The notes below the pieces were generated by a model. That model was not told the origin of the DNA. It saw only the letters and a list, made by a program, of their open reading frames with translations, and did not search any database. A program made the translations under genes and the position numbers. From Gammaproteobacteria bacterium (GTDB lineage: Bacteria > Pseudomonadota > Gammaproteobacteria > Steroidobacterales > Steroidobacteraceae): DNA of 48,706 bases. Where the stretch lies: assembly GCA_003134045.1 (NCBI GenBank), contig PLAH01000072.1:1-48706 (forward strand), read 5' to 3'. Positions 10,258-18,920 of the stretch are shown one piece after another. How positions within the stretch are numbered: position 1 is the first letter of the stretch; the number at the start of each line of letters is the position of its first letter.

Positions 10258-11559
10258 ATGGGAGCGGCACGCAGGCATTCTTTGGGGGACGGCGCGTTGC
10301 TGTTTCTCGGCAATTACAATGGGACGCTGGCGGCTGCGCGCTGCCTCGGCGAGCACGGCATCGACGTGGCCTTGGCCGATCCGTCGCCCTTGGTCCGGGC
10401 GCGCGCCTCCCGATACGTGCGCCACTTCGAGCGCGCGCCGCCGCTGAACGATGCCGGGCAATTCATGGACTGGCTCCTGGACCGTGGACGTGGCGCGGCA
10501 CGGAAAAGCCTGGCCGGGCGAGTATTGTTCCCCGCGACCGACGAACAGGTATTTCTGTTCGCACGGCATCGAGACGAACTATCCCGTCATTATCGCCTGT
10601 ACCAGCCGAGCTTCGACACGGTTTACCGGATACTGAACAAACAGCGTCTGTACGAGGCCTGTGCGCAGGCCGGCGTGAAGTATCCGACCACCTGGTTTCC
10701 GCGCGGCGAGGCGGAGATGCGGGGGTTGCTGCCCGAGATCCGCGTCGACGTCATGGTCAAGCCCAAGACGCAAATTCAGCTGAAGACCAAGGCAAAGGGT
10801 ACGGATATCCCGAGCGGTGCAAGCATCGCCGACTGCTACGCCCGGTTTGCGCGAGGCAATCGCTACGGCCCGGAAGTCGTGGCTCATGACGCCGAAGTCG
10901 CCTGGCCCATGATTCAGGCTTATCACCGCAGCGAGACGCACCCCATTTACAGCCTCGCGGGCTTCATCGGGGACTCCGGCGCGCCGTTTCTGGTGCGAGC
11001 AGCCGCGAAGGTGCTGCAGCGGCCCCGCAACATGGGCGTGGGCGTGTGTTTCGAAGCGGCCGATTTGGATGTGCCGCTCGCGGAGCGGATCGCTGCGCTG
11101 TGTCGCAACCTAGGTTATTGCGGCATATTCGACATCGAGTTCATCCAACACCAAGGCGAATTCTTGCTCATCGATTTCAACCCGCGCGCCTACGGCCAGA
11201 TGGCCTTCGAAATCGCGCGCGGGATTCCCGGGCCGTATCTCCACTATCTCGAGGCCATCCGCGATGAGCGCCGGCTGGCAGAGGCCTATCGACTCGCCGG
11301 CAACTGGCAGGCACAGGGACGCGAGGCGTACTGCCACGAGCTGCTGCTCTCACTGATGAATGCAGTTCAAGGTGCCAACCAGATGCTGACCGGCCTGGAA
11401 AGCGAGCGCTGGGGAAGCTGGATGCGGGCGCGCCGCGATCAACTGACCGACGCCGTGCGACATCGCGGCGACCCCGGACCATCAGCGGTCGATCTGATGC
11501 GCCATGTTGCCGATTTCCTGCGCCATCCCCGGTCGTTCGTTCAGTCGCTGATGCGCTGA
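10258..11559 (+). CDS. ATP-grasp superfamily protein
   Basis: 433 residues. An N-terminal Rossmann-like unit (LLFLGNYNGTLAAARCLGEHGIDVALAD) is followed by a central ATP-grasp fold. DVMVKPKTQIQLKTKAKG supplies the nucleotide-binding lysines, and GYCGIFDIEFIQHQGEFLLIDFNPRAYGQM carries the acidic and Asn residues that bind magnesium (E in FDIEF, D-x-N in IDFNPR). ATP-grasp enzymes activate a carboxylate as acyl-phosphate and ligate it to an amine or other nucleophile. The DFNPR block is typical of the carbamoyl-phosphate-synthase-like or biotin-carboxylase-like subset acting on small molecules. The start is not well fixed because only a weak ribosome site precedes 10258. Substrate unknown. Confidence 0.75.
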   Translation: MGAARRHSLGDGALLFLGNYNGTLAAARCLGEHGIDVALADPSPLVRARASRYVRHFERAPPLNDAGQFMDWLLDRGRGAARKSLAGRVLFPATDEQVFLFARHRDELSRHYRLYQPSFDTVYRILNKQRLYEACAQAGVKYPTTWFPRGEAEMRGLLPEIRVDVMVKPKTQIQLKTKAKGTDIPSGASIADCYARFARGNRYGPEVVAHDAEVAWPMIQAYHRSETHPIYSLAGFIGDSGAPFLVRAAAKVLQRPRNMGVGVCFEAADLDVPLAERIAALCRNLGYCGIFDIEFIQHQGEFLLIDFNPRAYGQMAFEIARGIPGPYLHYLEAIRDERRLAEAYRLAGNWQAQGREAYCHELLLSLMNAVQGANQMLTGLESERWGSWMRARRDQLTDAVRHRGDPGPSAVDLMRHVADFLRHPRSFVQSLMR

Positions 11560-11641
11560 ACGCGCCGGCGGGTCTCGCCCGCTGCGCGCTACGCTTCGCG
11601 GTGCCGCGCCCGTGGGGAGGGCGGAGGAATGGGGCATCGAA

Positions 11642-11887
11642 CTATCGACCTCGCGACTCGCGCAGTACGCGCTTGAACAGTTCCGCCGGATCGGCGCCGA
11701 TGGCCTCGGCGATCGCGATGAACTCGGGCACGTTGACCTGACGTTGATTGCTTTCGATCATCCCGACCACGGAGTGCGGCCGCTCGAGGCGCGTCGCCAA
11801 GTCCCGCTGCGTCAGGCCGGCTTGTCGGCGCGCCGCCGCGATGACGGTGGAAACGGCCTTGGCCGCCGGGCTTCGCAATGCCTTCAA
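11642..11887 (-). CDS. XRE-family helix-turn-helix regulator
   Basis: 81 residues with one helix-turn-helix covering about 15-72: AARRQAGLTQRDLATRLERPHSVVGMIESNQRQVNVPEFIAIAEAIGADPAELF. This is the classic five-helix Cro/C1 (HTH_3) pattern, with the recognition helix around PHSVVGMIE. It is transcribed away from the sigma-factor gene across an 80-base gap that contains a good sigma-70 promoter for that gene. A repressor of the lasso regulatory operon, or simply of itself, is plausible but not shown. The short length means it has no ligand or multimerisation domain beyond the HTH. Confidence 0.8.
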   Translation of the reverse strand: MKALRSPAAKAVSTVIAAARRQAGLTQRDLATRLERPHSVVGMIESNQRQVNVPEFIAIAEAIGADPAELFKRVLRESRGR

Positions 11888-11939
11888 AAGTACGCTCCGA
11901 TTAACCGAGCGTTCACAAATACGGCATTTGCGGCATGCT

Positions 11940-11968
11940 TTGATTTTCTGAGCAACTTGCTCTATGAT
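11940..11968 (+). promoter_or_regulatory. Sigma-70-type promoter for the sigma/FecR genes
   Basis: TTGATT (11940-11945), a 17-base spacer, then TATGAT (11963-11968). Five of six bases in the -10 match consensus. The predicted transcript start near 11975 lies downstream of ATG 11971, which argues that the sigma factor starts at 12043 instead. Confidence 0.55.
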
Positions 11969-12042
11969 TGATGAATAAAGCCAACCAAGTTTCCGTGCCT
12001 CCGTTGTGGCGTCGCGTGGTCAGAATAGGTGGCATTTCGCGG

Positions 12043-12561
12043 ATGAACGAACGGACCAAGCACCTGCGAGATGGGCTCAAGGATCAACTTGCGCTTCTGC
12101 GTCGGCGCCTGCTGCAGCGGGGACGATCGGGGCGGAAGGACCTTGACGATCTGATTCAGGAAGGGTTCCTCCGGCTATGCCGCTATCAACACCGGCAGAG
12201 CGAACCCGTTCGCGATCCGGTTGCCTTTCTCGTGGATGTGGTGGAGAAGGTGCATATCGAGCGAGTGCGCCGGGCCGCAATCACGCAGCGCATCTTCTCC
12301 GACCAGCCCTTCGAGGAAGTCGATTGCGTGGACACGGCGAGTTCACCGGACCAGGATGCCGAGGCGCACGAATTGATCGAGCGCATCGAGTGGCGCTTGG
12401 GCTGCGCCAATCCGCGCACGCGCGAGTCATTCCTGCTGCATCGTTTCGGCGGACTGAGCTATGCGCAGATCGCCGAGCGCCTCGGCATCTCCACGCAGGC
12501 GGTCACCAACCACATCGCCAAGGCACTCCTCCTCATCGACGACGAGCTATTGCGCGAATGA
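12043..12561 (+). CDS. ECF sigma factor, FecI-like
   Basis: 172 residues from ATG 12043 (AGGTGG about 10 bases before). An upstream ATG at 11971 lies on the predicted transcription start and is less likely. Region 2 is seen at about 10-75 (DLDDLIQEGFLRLCRY, then RDPVAFLVDVVEKVHIERVRR). Region 4 is at about 115-165 (NPRTRESFLLHRFGGLSYAQIAERLGISTQAVTNHIAKAL), the helix-turn-helix that contacts the -35 box. There is no region 3, as in ECF sigmas. Its stop overlaps the FecR start (ATGA), so the two are coupled. With FecR and an STN-bearing receptor downstream, this is a cell-surface signalling system, likely controlling the receptor and the lasso genes (inference). Confidence 0.85.
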   Translation: MNERTKHLRDGLKDQLALLRRRLLQRGRSGRKDLDDLIQEGFLRLCRYQHRQSEPVRDPVAFLVDVVEKVHIERVRRAAITQRIFSDQPFEEVDCVDTASSPDQDAEAHELIERIEWRLGCANPRTRESFLLHRFGGLSYAQIAERLGISTQAVTNHIAKALLLIDDELLRE

Positions 12562-13553
12562 GCGGCGTTCGACCACCGCAGGACGAGCCGGCGCCCTCCC
12601 AGCAAGTGCGGGCCGAAGCGGCGGCCTGGATTGCCCAGTTGCATGACGAACAACGCAGTTCGCATCTCCAAGGGCGGGTCGACGCCTGGCTGGGCGAGAG
12701 CGAGGAGCATCGACGTGCATTCGACCGCATCACGCGTGCGTGGGAGCGGGCCGGCGAGCTTCGGATGCGTCCCGCAGCGAATTCGGCCGGGAGGCGCCGA
12801 TCGTCAGGCTCACGGTGGGTCGCCGCAGCCGGCTTGGCCGCCTGCGTGGCCCTCGCGGGAATCGTGGTGTATTACCGGCACGGCGACGATGTCGTGACCG
12901 GGGTAGGGCAGCAGCAGGTCCGGCTGCTGCGGGATGGCACACGAGTCGTGCTGAACACCGACACGCGCATCGAGGTAGATTACGATGCTGAGGTGCGTCG
13001 GGTGCGGCTGATTCGCGGCGAGGCGTGGTTCGACGTATCCAAGCGCCCGGCGTGGCCCTTCGTCGTCACCGTGGGCGGCCGAGAGATCCGCGCGCTCGGT
13101 ACCTCGTTCATCGTGCGCCACGACGACATCCAGAACTTTTCGGTCACCCTGGTCGAAGGCCGCATCAGCGTTGCCGCCGCCCACGAAGCAGCCTCGCCGG
13201 ACGTGCGCATCCTGACCCCGGGGCAACGGCTGCGCGTCTCGGACGATCGAAGCCCCATCGTGGACCGGCCGGAACTGGCCCGCGTGACGGCATGGGAGCA
13301 CGGACGAGTGGAGTTCGACGATACGCCCCTCAAGGATGCGGCCGACGAAATGAACCGCTACAGCACGAGACACGTCACCATGGCGGATGCCGACGTGGCT
13401 CGCCTGCGCGTCGGGGGCGTGTTCCGCGCCGGCGATTCCGAAGAATTCCTGCGAATAGTCACCGCGGCCTTCGGCCTGCGCGCGGACCGACGCGGCGGGG
13501 ATATCGTGCTGTCCAAGCTCGCGGCGCCGGCGTCGACTCCCCCGCCGCCTTGA
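12558..13553 (+). CDS. FecR-family anti-sigma / signal-transducing protein
   Basis: 331 residues. A cytoplasmic N-terminal segment (about 15-65, AAAWIAQLHDEQRSSHLQGRV.. then EEHRRAFDRITRAWE) corresponds to the DUF4880 anti-sigma part. One transmembrane helix spans about 87-106. The periplasmic FecR domain (about 115-215) includes the LLRDGTRVVLNTDTRIEVDY and RGEAWFDV blocks. A C-terminal part (about 250-320, VEFDDTPLKDAADEMNRYS) resembles the STN-like module through which FecR meets the receptor. It would hold the sigma factor inactive or activate it when the TonB receptor signals. The start codon overlaps the sigma stop. The tail is Pro-rich. Confidence 0.85.
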   Translation: MSGVRPPQDEPAPSQQVRAEAAAWIAQLHDEQRSSHLQGRVDAWLGESEEHRRAFDRITRAWERAGELRMRPAANSAGRRRSSGSRWVAAAGLAACVALAGIVVYYRHGDDVVTGVGQQQVRLLRDGTRVVLNTDTRIEVDYDAEVRRVRLIRGEAWFDVSKRPAWPFVVTVGGREIRALGTSFIVRHDDIQNFSVTLVEGRISVAAAHEAASPDVRILTPGQRLRVSDDRSPIVDRPELARVTAWEHGRVEFDDTPLKDAADEMNRYSTRHVTMADADVARLRVGGVFRAGDSEEFLRIVTAAFGLRADRRGGDIVLSKLAAPASTPPPP

Positions 13554-13728
13554 CGGCGCGGCGGCGAATCGCGCCGCGCTAGGGCGAGTCCTGCCCGCGA
13601 TTCGCGCGAATCTGCAATCGGCGCAAAAGAATTGCACCTCAGGTTGTGTTTACCGCGCCTGGATCGACCTCCTCTGTTGAGCGTTTTCGAATGAACGCAA
13701 CGGACTGTTCGAACAACAGGAGGTCTCG

Positions 13729-16440
13729 GTGCTTAGAATTGGCGGACGCATTCACTGGTCTTCGATGGTATTCCTGGTGGCGGCCGCGTGCCGTTGGCAC
13801 GGCGCGGAGGCCCAGATACGGGTCCACTTCGATCTGCCCGCGCAATCCCTGGCAAAGTCGCTTCAGGCCATCGGCATCGCGACGAATACCGACGTGGGAT
13901 TCAATGCGACCGAGGTCGCCGGGCGCACCGCCCCGCCGCTCAAGGCGGAGCTCACGCTGGACGATGCGCTGGCGCGCGTGCTCGCGGGAACGGGATTGCG
14001 GCCGCAGCATTTGAACGACCACACCGTCGTGATCGCCGCGCCGGGGGCCTCGCCGGCGGGATCTGCCGAAAAGGCGGTCATCCCCGCAAAGACGCCCGAG
14101 AGCGCCGGCCCCGCGCAAGGCAGCCCTATCGACAACAACCCGACCGACCGTTCCTCGCCCCTGAGCAAGGACAACCAAAGTGCGCCAAATCAGCTGGAGA
14201 CAGTCGTAGTCACCGGCTCGCATATCAGAGGCGTCGAAAACAAGACCGACCCGGTGATTGTGATCGATCAAGCCCAGATCCGGCAGAGCGGCTATTCATC
14301 GACTCAGGAGCTATTCCAGTCGCTGCCGCAAAATTACGCCAGTGGCGCAACGACACAGGCCGGATTCCTCGGCAGCGGCAACAACAATTTTCAATTCGCC
14401 TCCGGCATCAATCTCCGGGGCCTCGGGCCGAGTTCTACGCTGGTCCTGCTCAACGGTCACCGGATGGCGCCCGCCGTGGTCGGAACCGAGGTCGATGTGT
14501 CCTCCATACCGCTTGCCGCGATAGAGCGCGTTGAGATTCTCACCGACGGCACCTCGGCGATCTACGGATCCGATGCCGTCGGCGGCGTCGTCAACATCAT
14601 TACCAAAACGGATTACGAGGGGGCGGAAACCACGGCGCGATATGGCAGTGTCACCGCCGGCTCTCGCGAGGAAGAAATTGTCGCGCAGACTTTCGGCACA
14701 CGGTGGTCATCCGGAAACGTCGCCGGGACGATCCAATACCAGAACCACAGTGCATTGAATGCACGTGACCGCAGCTTTGCGGACGGGCTGCCCAGTCCGA
14801 GCGATCTGCTTCCTCAGGATGACACGTATTCAGGAACGTTGACGGCGCGGCAACATCTGACGGATCGCGTCGAGGTCTACACCGATGTGCTGTGGTCGAA
14901 GAGGCGTTTCGGCGAATATGTCAGCACGACGGAGGCACCGCCCGACGGCATCGACCAAGAGCATAACATCGGCTATTCCGAAGATCTCAATATCGCCAGC
15001 GGGGTCAAATACGATTTCTCCCCCAGCTGGTCGGCCGAGGTCAACGGTCTCTATGCGAAGCAACACTCGCGTGATGCGGAGCTTCTAAGCGGGTTCTTTT
15101 ATCCGACATCCAGCGAAGAATTGCTGATGTCGCAATTTTCCGAGAAATCGGCCGACGTCATCCTGAACGGTAAACTGTTCAAAACCGGCGGCGGCGATAT
15201 CGCGGTCGCCGTTGGCGCTTCCTACCGCGATGAAATTCCTGAGTACCGCGTGGACATCGACGGCGTCTCCGCGTTACAGACACGGCCGGACCGTACCGTC
15301 AAAGCGTATTATGGAGAAGTCTACGTGCCCGTCGTTGGGCCGCAGAACAGCCGGACTTTGTTGCAATCTTTGGATTTTTCGGCGGCTGTCCGTACCGACA
15401 GATACTCTGACTTCGGTTCTACGACCAATCCACGCTTCGGAACGCTGTGGTCTCCGCTTGCGGGGTTGTCCTTCAGAGCCTCGTACGGCACTTCTTTTCG
15501 GGCCCCCACCGAATCCGAAGTTGTGCAGCGTTTGAACACCCTTGTCTATATCGGGTCCTTCGAGAGCCCGTCTGGGACCGGTGAAGTGCCGGCAATCGTC
15601 TCGAGCGTGGCGAAGCCCTTGACGGCGGAGCGCGCCAAATCCGTCAACTTCGGTGTGGAATATCGCCCGGCGGATTTCAAAGGTGCGGACCTGACGCTGA
15701 ACTATTACGACATCCGCTATACCGACCGAATCGTTCAAGTCTTTCCCCCTGCCAATGTTCTACAGAATCCCAATATCTACGGTCAACTCATTACGAGCCT
15801 TCCGAGCGACGCGGCCGCGCAGGCCTACGTGGATGCCGCGATCGCGGCGGGCGCGGTCAATTATGGCGACCAAACCGGTACGGGAATGGGCATCACCGGA
15901 GTGCGCTATGCGTTCAATGCCGGTATACAGAACGCGTCCATCGTACGGCAGTCGGGTCTGGATTTTCTCGGCTCATTGACCGGACATTTCTCGGCCGGCA
16001 ACTTGTCGGTTCAATTCAATGCCTCGTTCGTCGACAAGATCGACACCGCCTACACGGCCGGGGCAGCGTCAGCGAATCTGGTGAGCACCTACGGCAATCC
16101 GCCAAAGTGGCGGGCGCGCCTGCTCGCAGGTTGGGCAACCACAGGCTGGGAGACCAGCGGCGCGGTCTCCACCGTCGGCGGTTATGTGAACACGGCAGGA
16201 TTGGGAAATCCTCCCGTCGCCTCGTGGACCACGGTCGACCTTAGCGCTCGGCTGCACATCGACCACTATCTGGGGGGAGCCGTCTGGAGGGGCGTGACGG
16301 TGGGCGCGAGCGTACTGAATGTAATGGATCGGAATCCGCCCTATATCAATTCCTCATCAGTCCAGACCGTCAATTTTGACCCGTCGAACGCCAGTCCGCT
16401 TGGAAGATTTGTGGCAGTGGAACTGAGAAAGAAGTGGTAG
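13729..16440 (+). CDS. TonB-dependent transducer receptor of the lasso locus
   Basis: 903 residues from GTG 13729, fixed by AGGAGG five bases upstream. A signal peptide (about 1-28) is followed by an STN domain (about 30-100, IRVHFDLPAQSLAKSLQAIG .. LTLDDALARVLAGTGL) that talks to FecR. The plug starts with LETVVVTGSHI and contains INLRGLGPSSTLVLLNGHRM and ERVEILTDGTSAIYGSDAVGGVVNIITK. The remainder is the 22-strand beta-barrel, ending in FVAVELRKKW with the terminal aromatic needed for outer-membrane assembly. Such receptors import siderophores, carbohydrates or peptides. In proteobacterial lasso clusters with isopeptidases a receptor like this is a usual partner, and uptake of the lasso peptide is the favoured but unproven role. 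Confidence 0.9.
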   Translation: MLRIGGRIHWSSMVFLVAAACRWHGAEAQIRVHFDLPAQSLAKSLQAIGIATNTDVGFNATEVAGRTAPPLKAELTLDDALARVLAGTGLRPQHLNDHTVVIAAPGASPAGSAEKAVIPAKTPESAGPAQGSPIDNNPTDRSSPLSKDNQSAPNQLETVVVTGSHIRGVENKTDPVIVIDQAQIRQSGYSSTQELFQSLPQNYASGATTQAGFLGSGNNNFQFASGINLRGLGPSSTLVLLNGHRMAPAVVGTEVDVSSIPLAAIERVEILTDGTSAIYGSDAVGGVVNIITKTDYEGAETTARYGSVTAGSREEEIVAQTFGTRWSSGNVAGTIQYQNHSALNARDRSFADGLPSPSDLLPQDDTYSGTLTARQHLTDRVEVYTDVLWSKRRFGEYVSTTEAPPDGIDQEHNIGYSEDLNIASGVKYDFSPSWSAEVNGLYAKQHSRDAELLSGFFYPTSSEELLMSQFSEKSADVILNGKLFKTGGGDIAVAVGASYRDEIPEYRVDIDGVSALQTRPDRTVKAYYGEVYVPVVGPQNSRTLLQSLDFSAAVRTDRYSDFGSTTNPRFGTLWSPLAGLSFRASYGTSFRAPTESEVVQRLNTLVYIGSFESPSGTGEVPAIVSSVAKPLTAERAKSVNFGVEYRPADFKGADLTLNYYDIRYTDRIVQVFPPANVLQNPNIYGQLITSLPSDAAAQAYVDAAIAAGAVNYGDQTGTGMGITGVRYAFNAGIQNASIVRQSGLDFLGSLTGHFSAGNLSVQFNASFVDKIDTAYTAGAASANLVSTYGNPPKWRARLLAGWATTGWETSGAVSTVGGYVNTAGLGNPPVASWTTVDLSARLHIDHYLGGAVWRGVTVGASVLNVMDRNPPYINSSSVQTVNFDPSNASPLGRFVAVELRKKW

Positions 16441-16466
16441 GGCTGCATGAACGATGGGGGGAAGCG

Positions 16467-18920
16467 GTGAGCCTCGTGAAGCCACGCGCAGCTCGGTGGT
16501 GGGTATTTCACCGCGCGTCGAGGATTGCATCGCGATTTGCCCGCGGCATCACGCTTGCTGTCGCACTGTCGATGCCGGCGCATGCGCGCTCGACCATGCG
16601 GCCTCCTCTCTCGGTTGCCGACGCCATCGAAACAGCTCGATTTCAGGTCAATTATAAGGGGGAGGCCGCCTTCGTTTCGCCGGATCGCAAACGCTACGTG
16701 TCGTTGGTGATTCGTGGCGACGTTCAAAATGACGGCGTGCGGATGGACGTCTTGGCGGGTGGGCTGGGATCGCTGGACTCCGCGATACCCCGACTCGTCA
16801 CCAGTCTTTTTACGCGTGGGCTGTCGCATGCTGCACCGATCGTCATCGACCCGGCCGGTCCGTCCGCCCTGCTCAGCCCGGGGTCCAATGTTCCCGTGTG
16901 GATCAATAACGAAGAAATCGCCCTCCTGTGGGAGGACGCTACCGGACATAATCAAATATTCGCCGTAAACGTGCTATCGAAAACGCTCAGGCAGCTGACG
17001 AACGAAAACACCGATGTGGTCGACTACATGTTTGGCGCTAATGGTTCACTAGCCTATGACGTCAAAGTGGCGTATTCGCCAGAGCGATCGCAGGAACTCA
17101 TTCGAAATGGATTTGCGGTGCAGAGTCCCGACGCTACGGCACTGCTGTCATGGATCGTGGACGGAACCAGCACCTTCGATCTGTCGCTGTGCAAACGGAT
17201 GGCCGCAGTCGACATCGAGGGAATCTACCGGGCTCGAGCCGTGCCGAGCAGCGCAATCGCGTGCGATTTGTCGCAGCTCTATTTGAGCCCGACGACCGGC
17301 GTCAGGCCGATTTCCCCCGATGGAAGGAAGCTGCTTGCCAATGTGCAAGTGTCCGCAGCACCGCCGGAGTGGTCTGCCTATCGGGGAGATTTCGGCGGTT
17401 ACTTCAAGGACGCGAAAGACAGTCCGCGCGGACTGGTGGCAGGCGGCATCGGTGAATTTGTCATCGTGGATATGACGTCGGGGACACTCGAGCCACTGTG
17501 GGCAGCCCCGACGAACACGAATCCCTGGTCGGAATTCGCGTGGGCACCCGACTCCACCCAGGTGTTGATCGCGCCGACGATGCTGCCACTCGACGCATCC
17601 GATCCGGCATCCTTGGAGGGCCGCGCGGTTGCGATCGTCGACGTGCGCACCGGCAGTTATGAGCGCATTCCGGTTGATCCCGATGTCGCCGTCAATATCG
17701 TCTCGGCGGACTGGGTCGCTCCCGCTCAGATCGAGCTCGCGCTGCGCGACGGGCAGACGCTTGCGTTCGACCGCATTCGAGGAACCTGGCAATCCACCGC
17801 GCCGAGAAAGCAAGAGAACGCCGCCGCCGGATTGGACGGCGTGTCGGGAACGATTCTCGTCAATCTACATCAAGGCATGAACGAATCGCCCAGACTGGTA
17901 GGAACGGACGTCCGCAAGGGACGCAGCCGGGATCTGTTCGACCCGAACCCTGAACTGTTCAAGCGCTTTGCGCTGGGACGCGTGGAACTCGCCCATTGGA
18001 CGGATTCTGGCGGGCATGCTTGGGAGGGGCGGCTCTACTATCCCGCGCATTTCCGGCAGGGCGTTCGCTATCCCTTGGTCATTCAAACGCATGGGTACGC
18101 AGGCAAGAACGAATTCTCGATTTATGGGCAAGGCCGGCCGGCGGGTGGCGTGCCGTCGGGTCCGGGTTGGTCGGTGTACCTTGCCCAACCGCTGGCGGGC
18201 AGAGATATCGCCGTGTTGCAGATTGGAGGGCCCATCGATGCGGCCGCCGGGCACGAAACGGACTTCGAACGAACCCAAAGCAGAGCAAGGACACTCGCGG
18301 ACGCCGCCGAGCATTTTGTCGGCCTCGGCCTCGTGGACCGAACCAAGGTCGGGATCATGGGCCACAGCTCAGCCGGGCGGGATATCGAGGACGCGCTCGC
18401 CTTCACCGATTTCCCGTACGCCGCAGCCATTGCGGCGGACCACTACGATATCAATTACCTTCAAGCAGCGGAGTACGGCTGGGCGCACGATCAGGGGATG
18501 CCGGCACCGTTTGGCGAAGATCTCGAGGTGTGGCTCGATGGATCCCCCGCCTTCAATGTCGAGCGGATTCGAACTCCGCTGCAGTTGGAAGTCACGAGTG
18601 GCGGAGAAGCCAACTCGACCTTGCTGTGGGGTTGGGAAATGTTCAGTCGTTTGCGGCATCTGCAGAAGCCTGTCGAATACTACGTCGTGCCGGACATCAA
18701 GCACGGCGGGCACCTGCTGCAGAATCCACGGCAGCTACTGACGCTGCAAAATCGCGCGCTGGATTGGTGGCTCTTTTGGCTCGCCTCGTATGAGGATCCG
18801 TCGATCGCAAAGGAATCGCAGTATCGAGACTGGAGGGCGTTGCGCGCCATGCATGTGGCGGACCTGAGCCGACCCCGACCTGCGCCGCGCAGCTGGCGCT
18901 CGACGACGTCATCGGACTGA
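16467..18920 (+). CDS. Lasso peptide isopeptidase (S9 prolyl-oligopeptidase type)
   Basis: 817 residues from GTG 16467 (GGGGGAA just upstream); an earlier GTG at 16434 overlaps the receptor stop. An Arg-rich start plus hydrophobic helix GITLAVALSMPAHA gives a signal peptide, so the enzyme is probably periplasmic. The middle (about 50-510) is the beta-propeller part. The C-terminal alpha/beta hydrolase has the nucleophile elbow GHSSAG (S634) and a catalytic His in DIKHGGH (H746), 112 residues apart. The third, acidic member is not obvious; E714 is a candidate. Enzymes of this group open the macrolactam of the lasso peptide encoded beside them. The 3' end overlaps the convergent cyclase gene by 12 bases. 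Confidence 0.85.
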   Translation: MSLVKPRAARWWVFHRASRIASRFARGITLAVALSMPAHARSTMRPPLSVADAIETARFQVNYKGEAAFVSPDRKRYVSLVIRGDVQNDGVRMDVLAGGLGSLDSAIPRLVTSLFTRGLSHAAPIVIDPAGPSALLSPGSNVPVWINNEEIALLWEDATGHNQIFAVNVLSKTLRQLTNENTDVVDYMFGANGSLAYDVKVAYSPERSQELIRNGFAVQSPDATALLSWIVDGTSTFDLSLCKRMAAVDIEGIYRARAVPSSAIACDLSQLYLSPTTGVRPISPDGRKLLANVQVSAAPPEWSAYRGDFGGYFKDAKDSPRGLVAGGIGEFVIVDMTSGTLEPLWAAPTNTNPWSEFAWAPDSTQVLIAPTMLPLDASDPASLEGRAVAIVDVRTGSYERIPVDPDVAVNIVSADWVAPAQIELALRDGQTLAFDRIRGTWQSTAPRKQENAAAGLDGVSGTILVNLHQGMNESPRLVGTDVRKGRSRDLFDPNPELFKRFALGRVELAHWTDSGGHAWEGRLYYPAHFRQGVRYPLVIQTHGYAGKNEFSIYGQGRPAGGVPSGPGWSVYLAQPLAGRDIAVLQIGGPIDAAAGHETDFERTQSRARTLADAAEHFVGLGLVDRTKVGIMGHSSAGRDIEDALAFTDFPYAAAIAADHYDINYLQAAEYGWAHDQGMPAPFGEDLEVWLDGSPAFNVERIRTPLQLEVTSGGEANSTLLWGWEMFSRLRHLQKPVEYYVVPDIKHGGHLLQNPRQLLTLQNRALDWWLFWLASYEDPSIAKESQYRDWRALRAMHVADLSRPRPAPRSWRSTTSSD

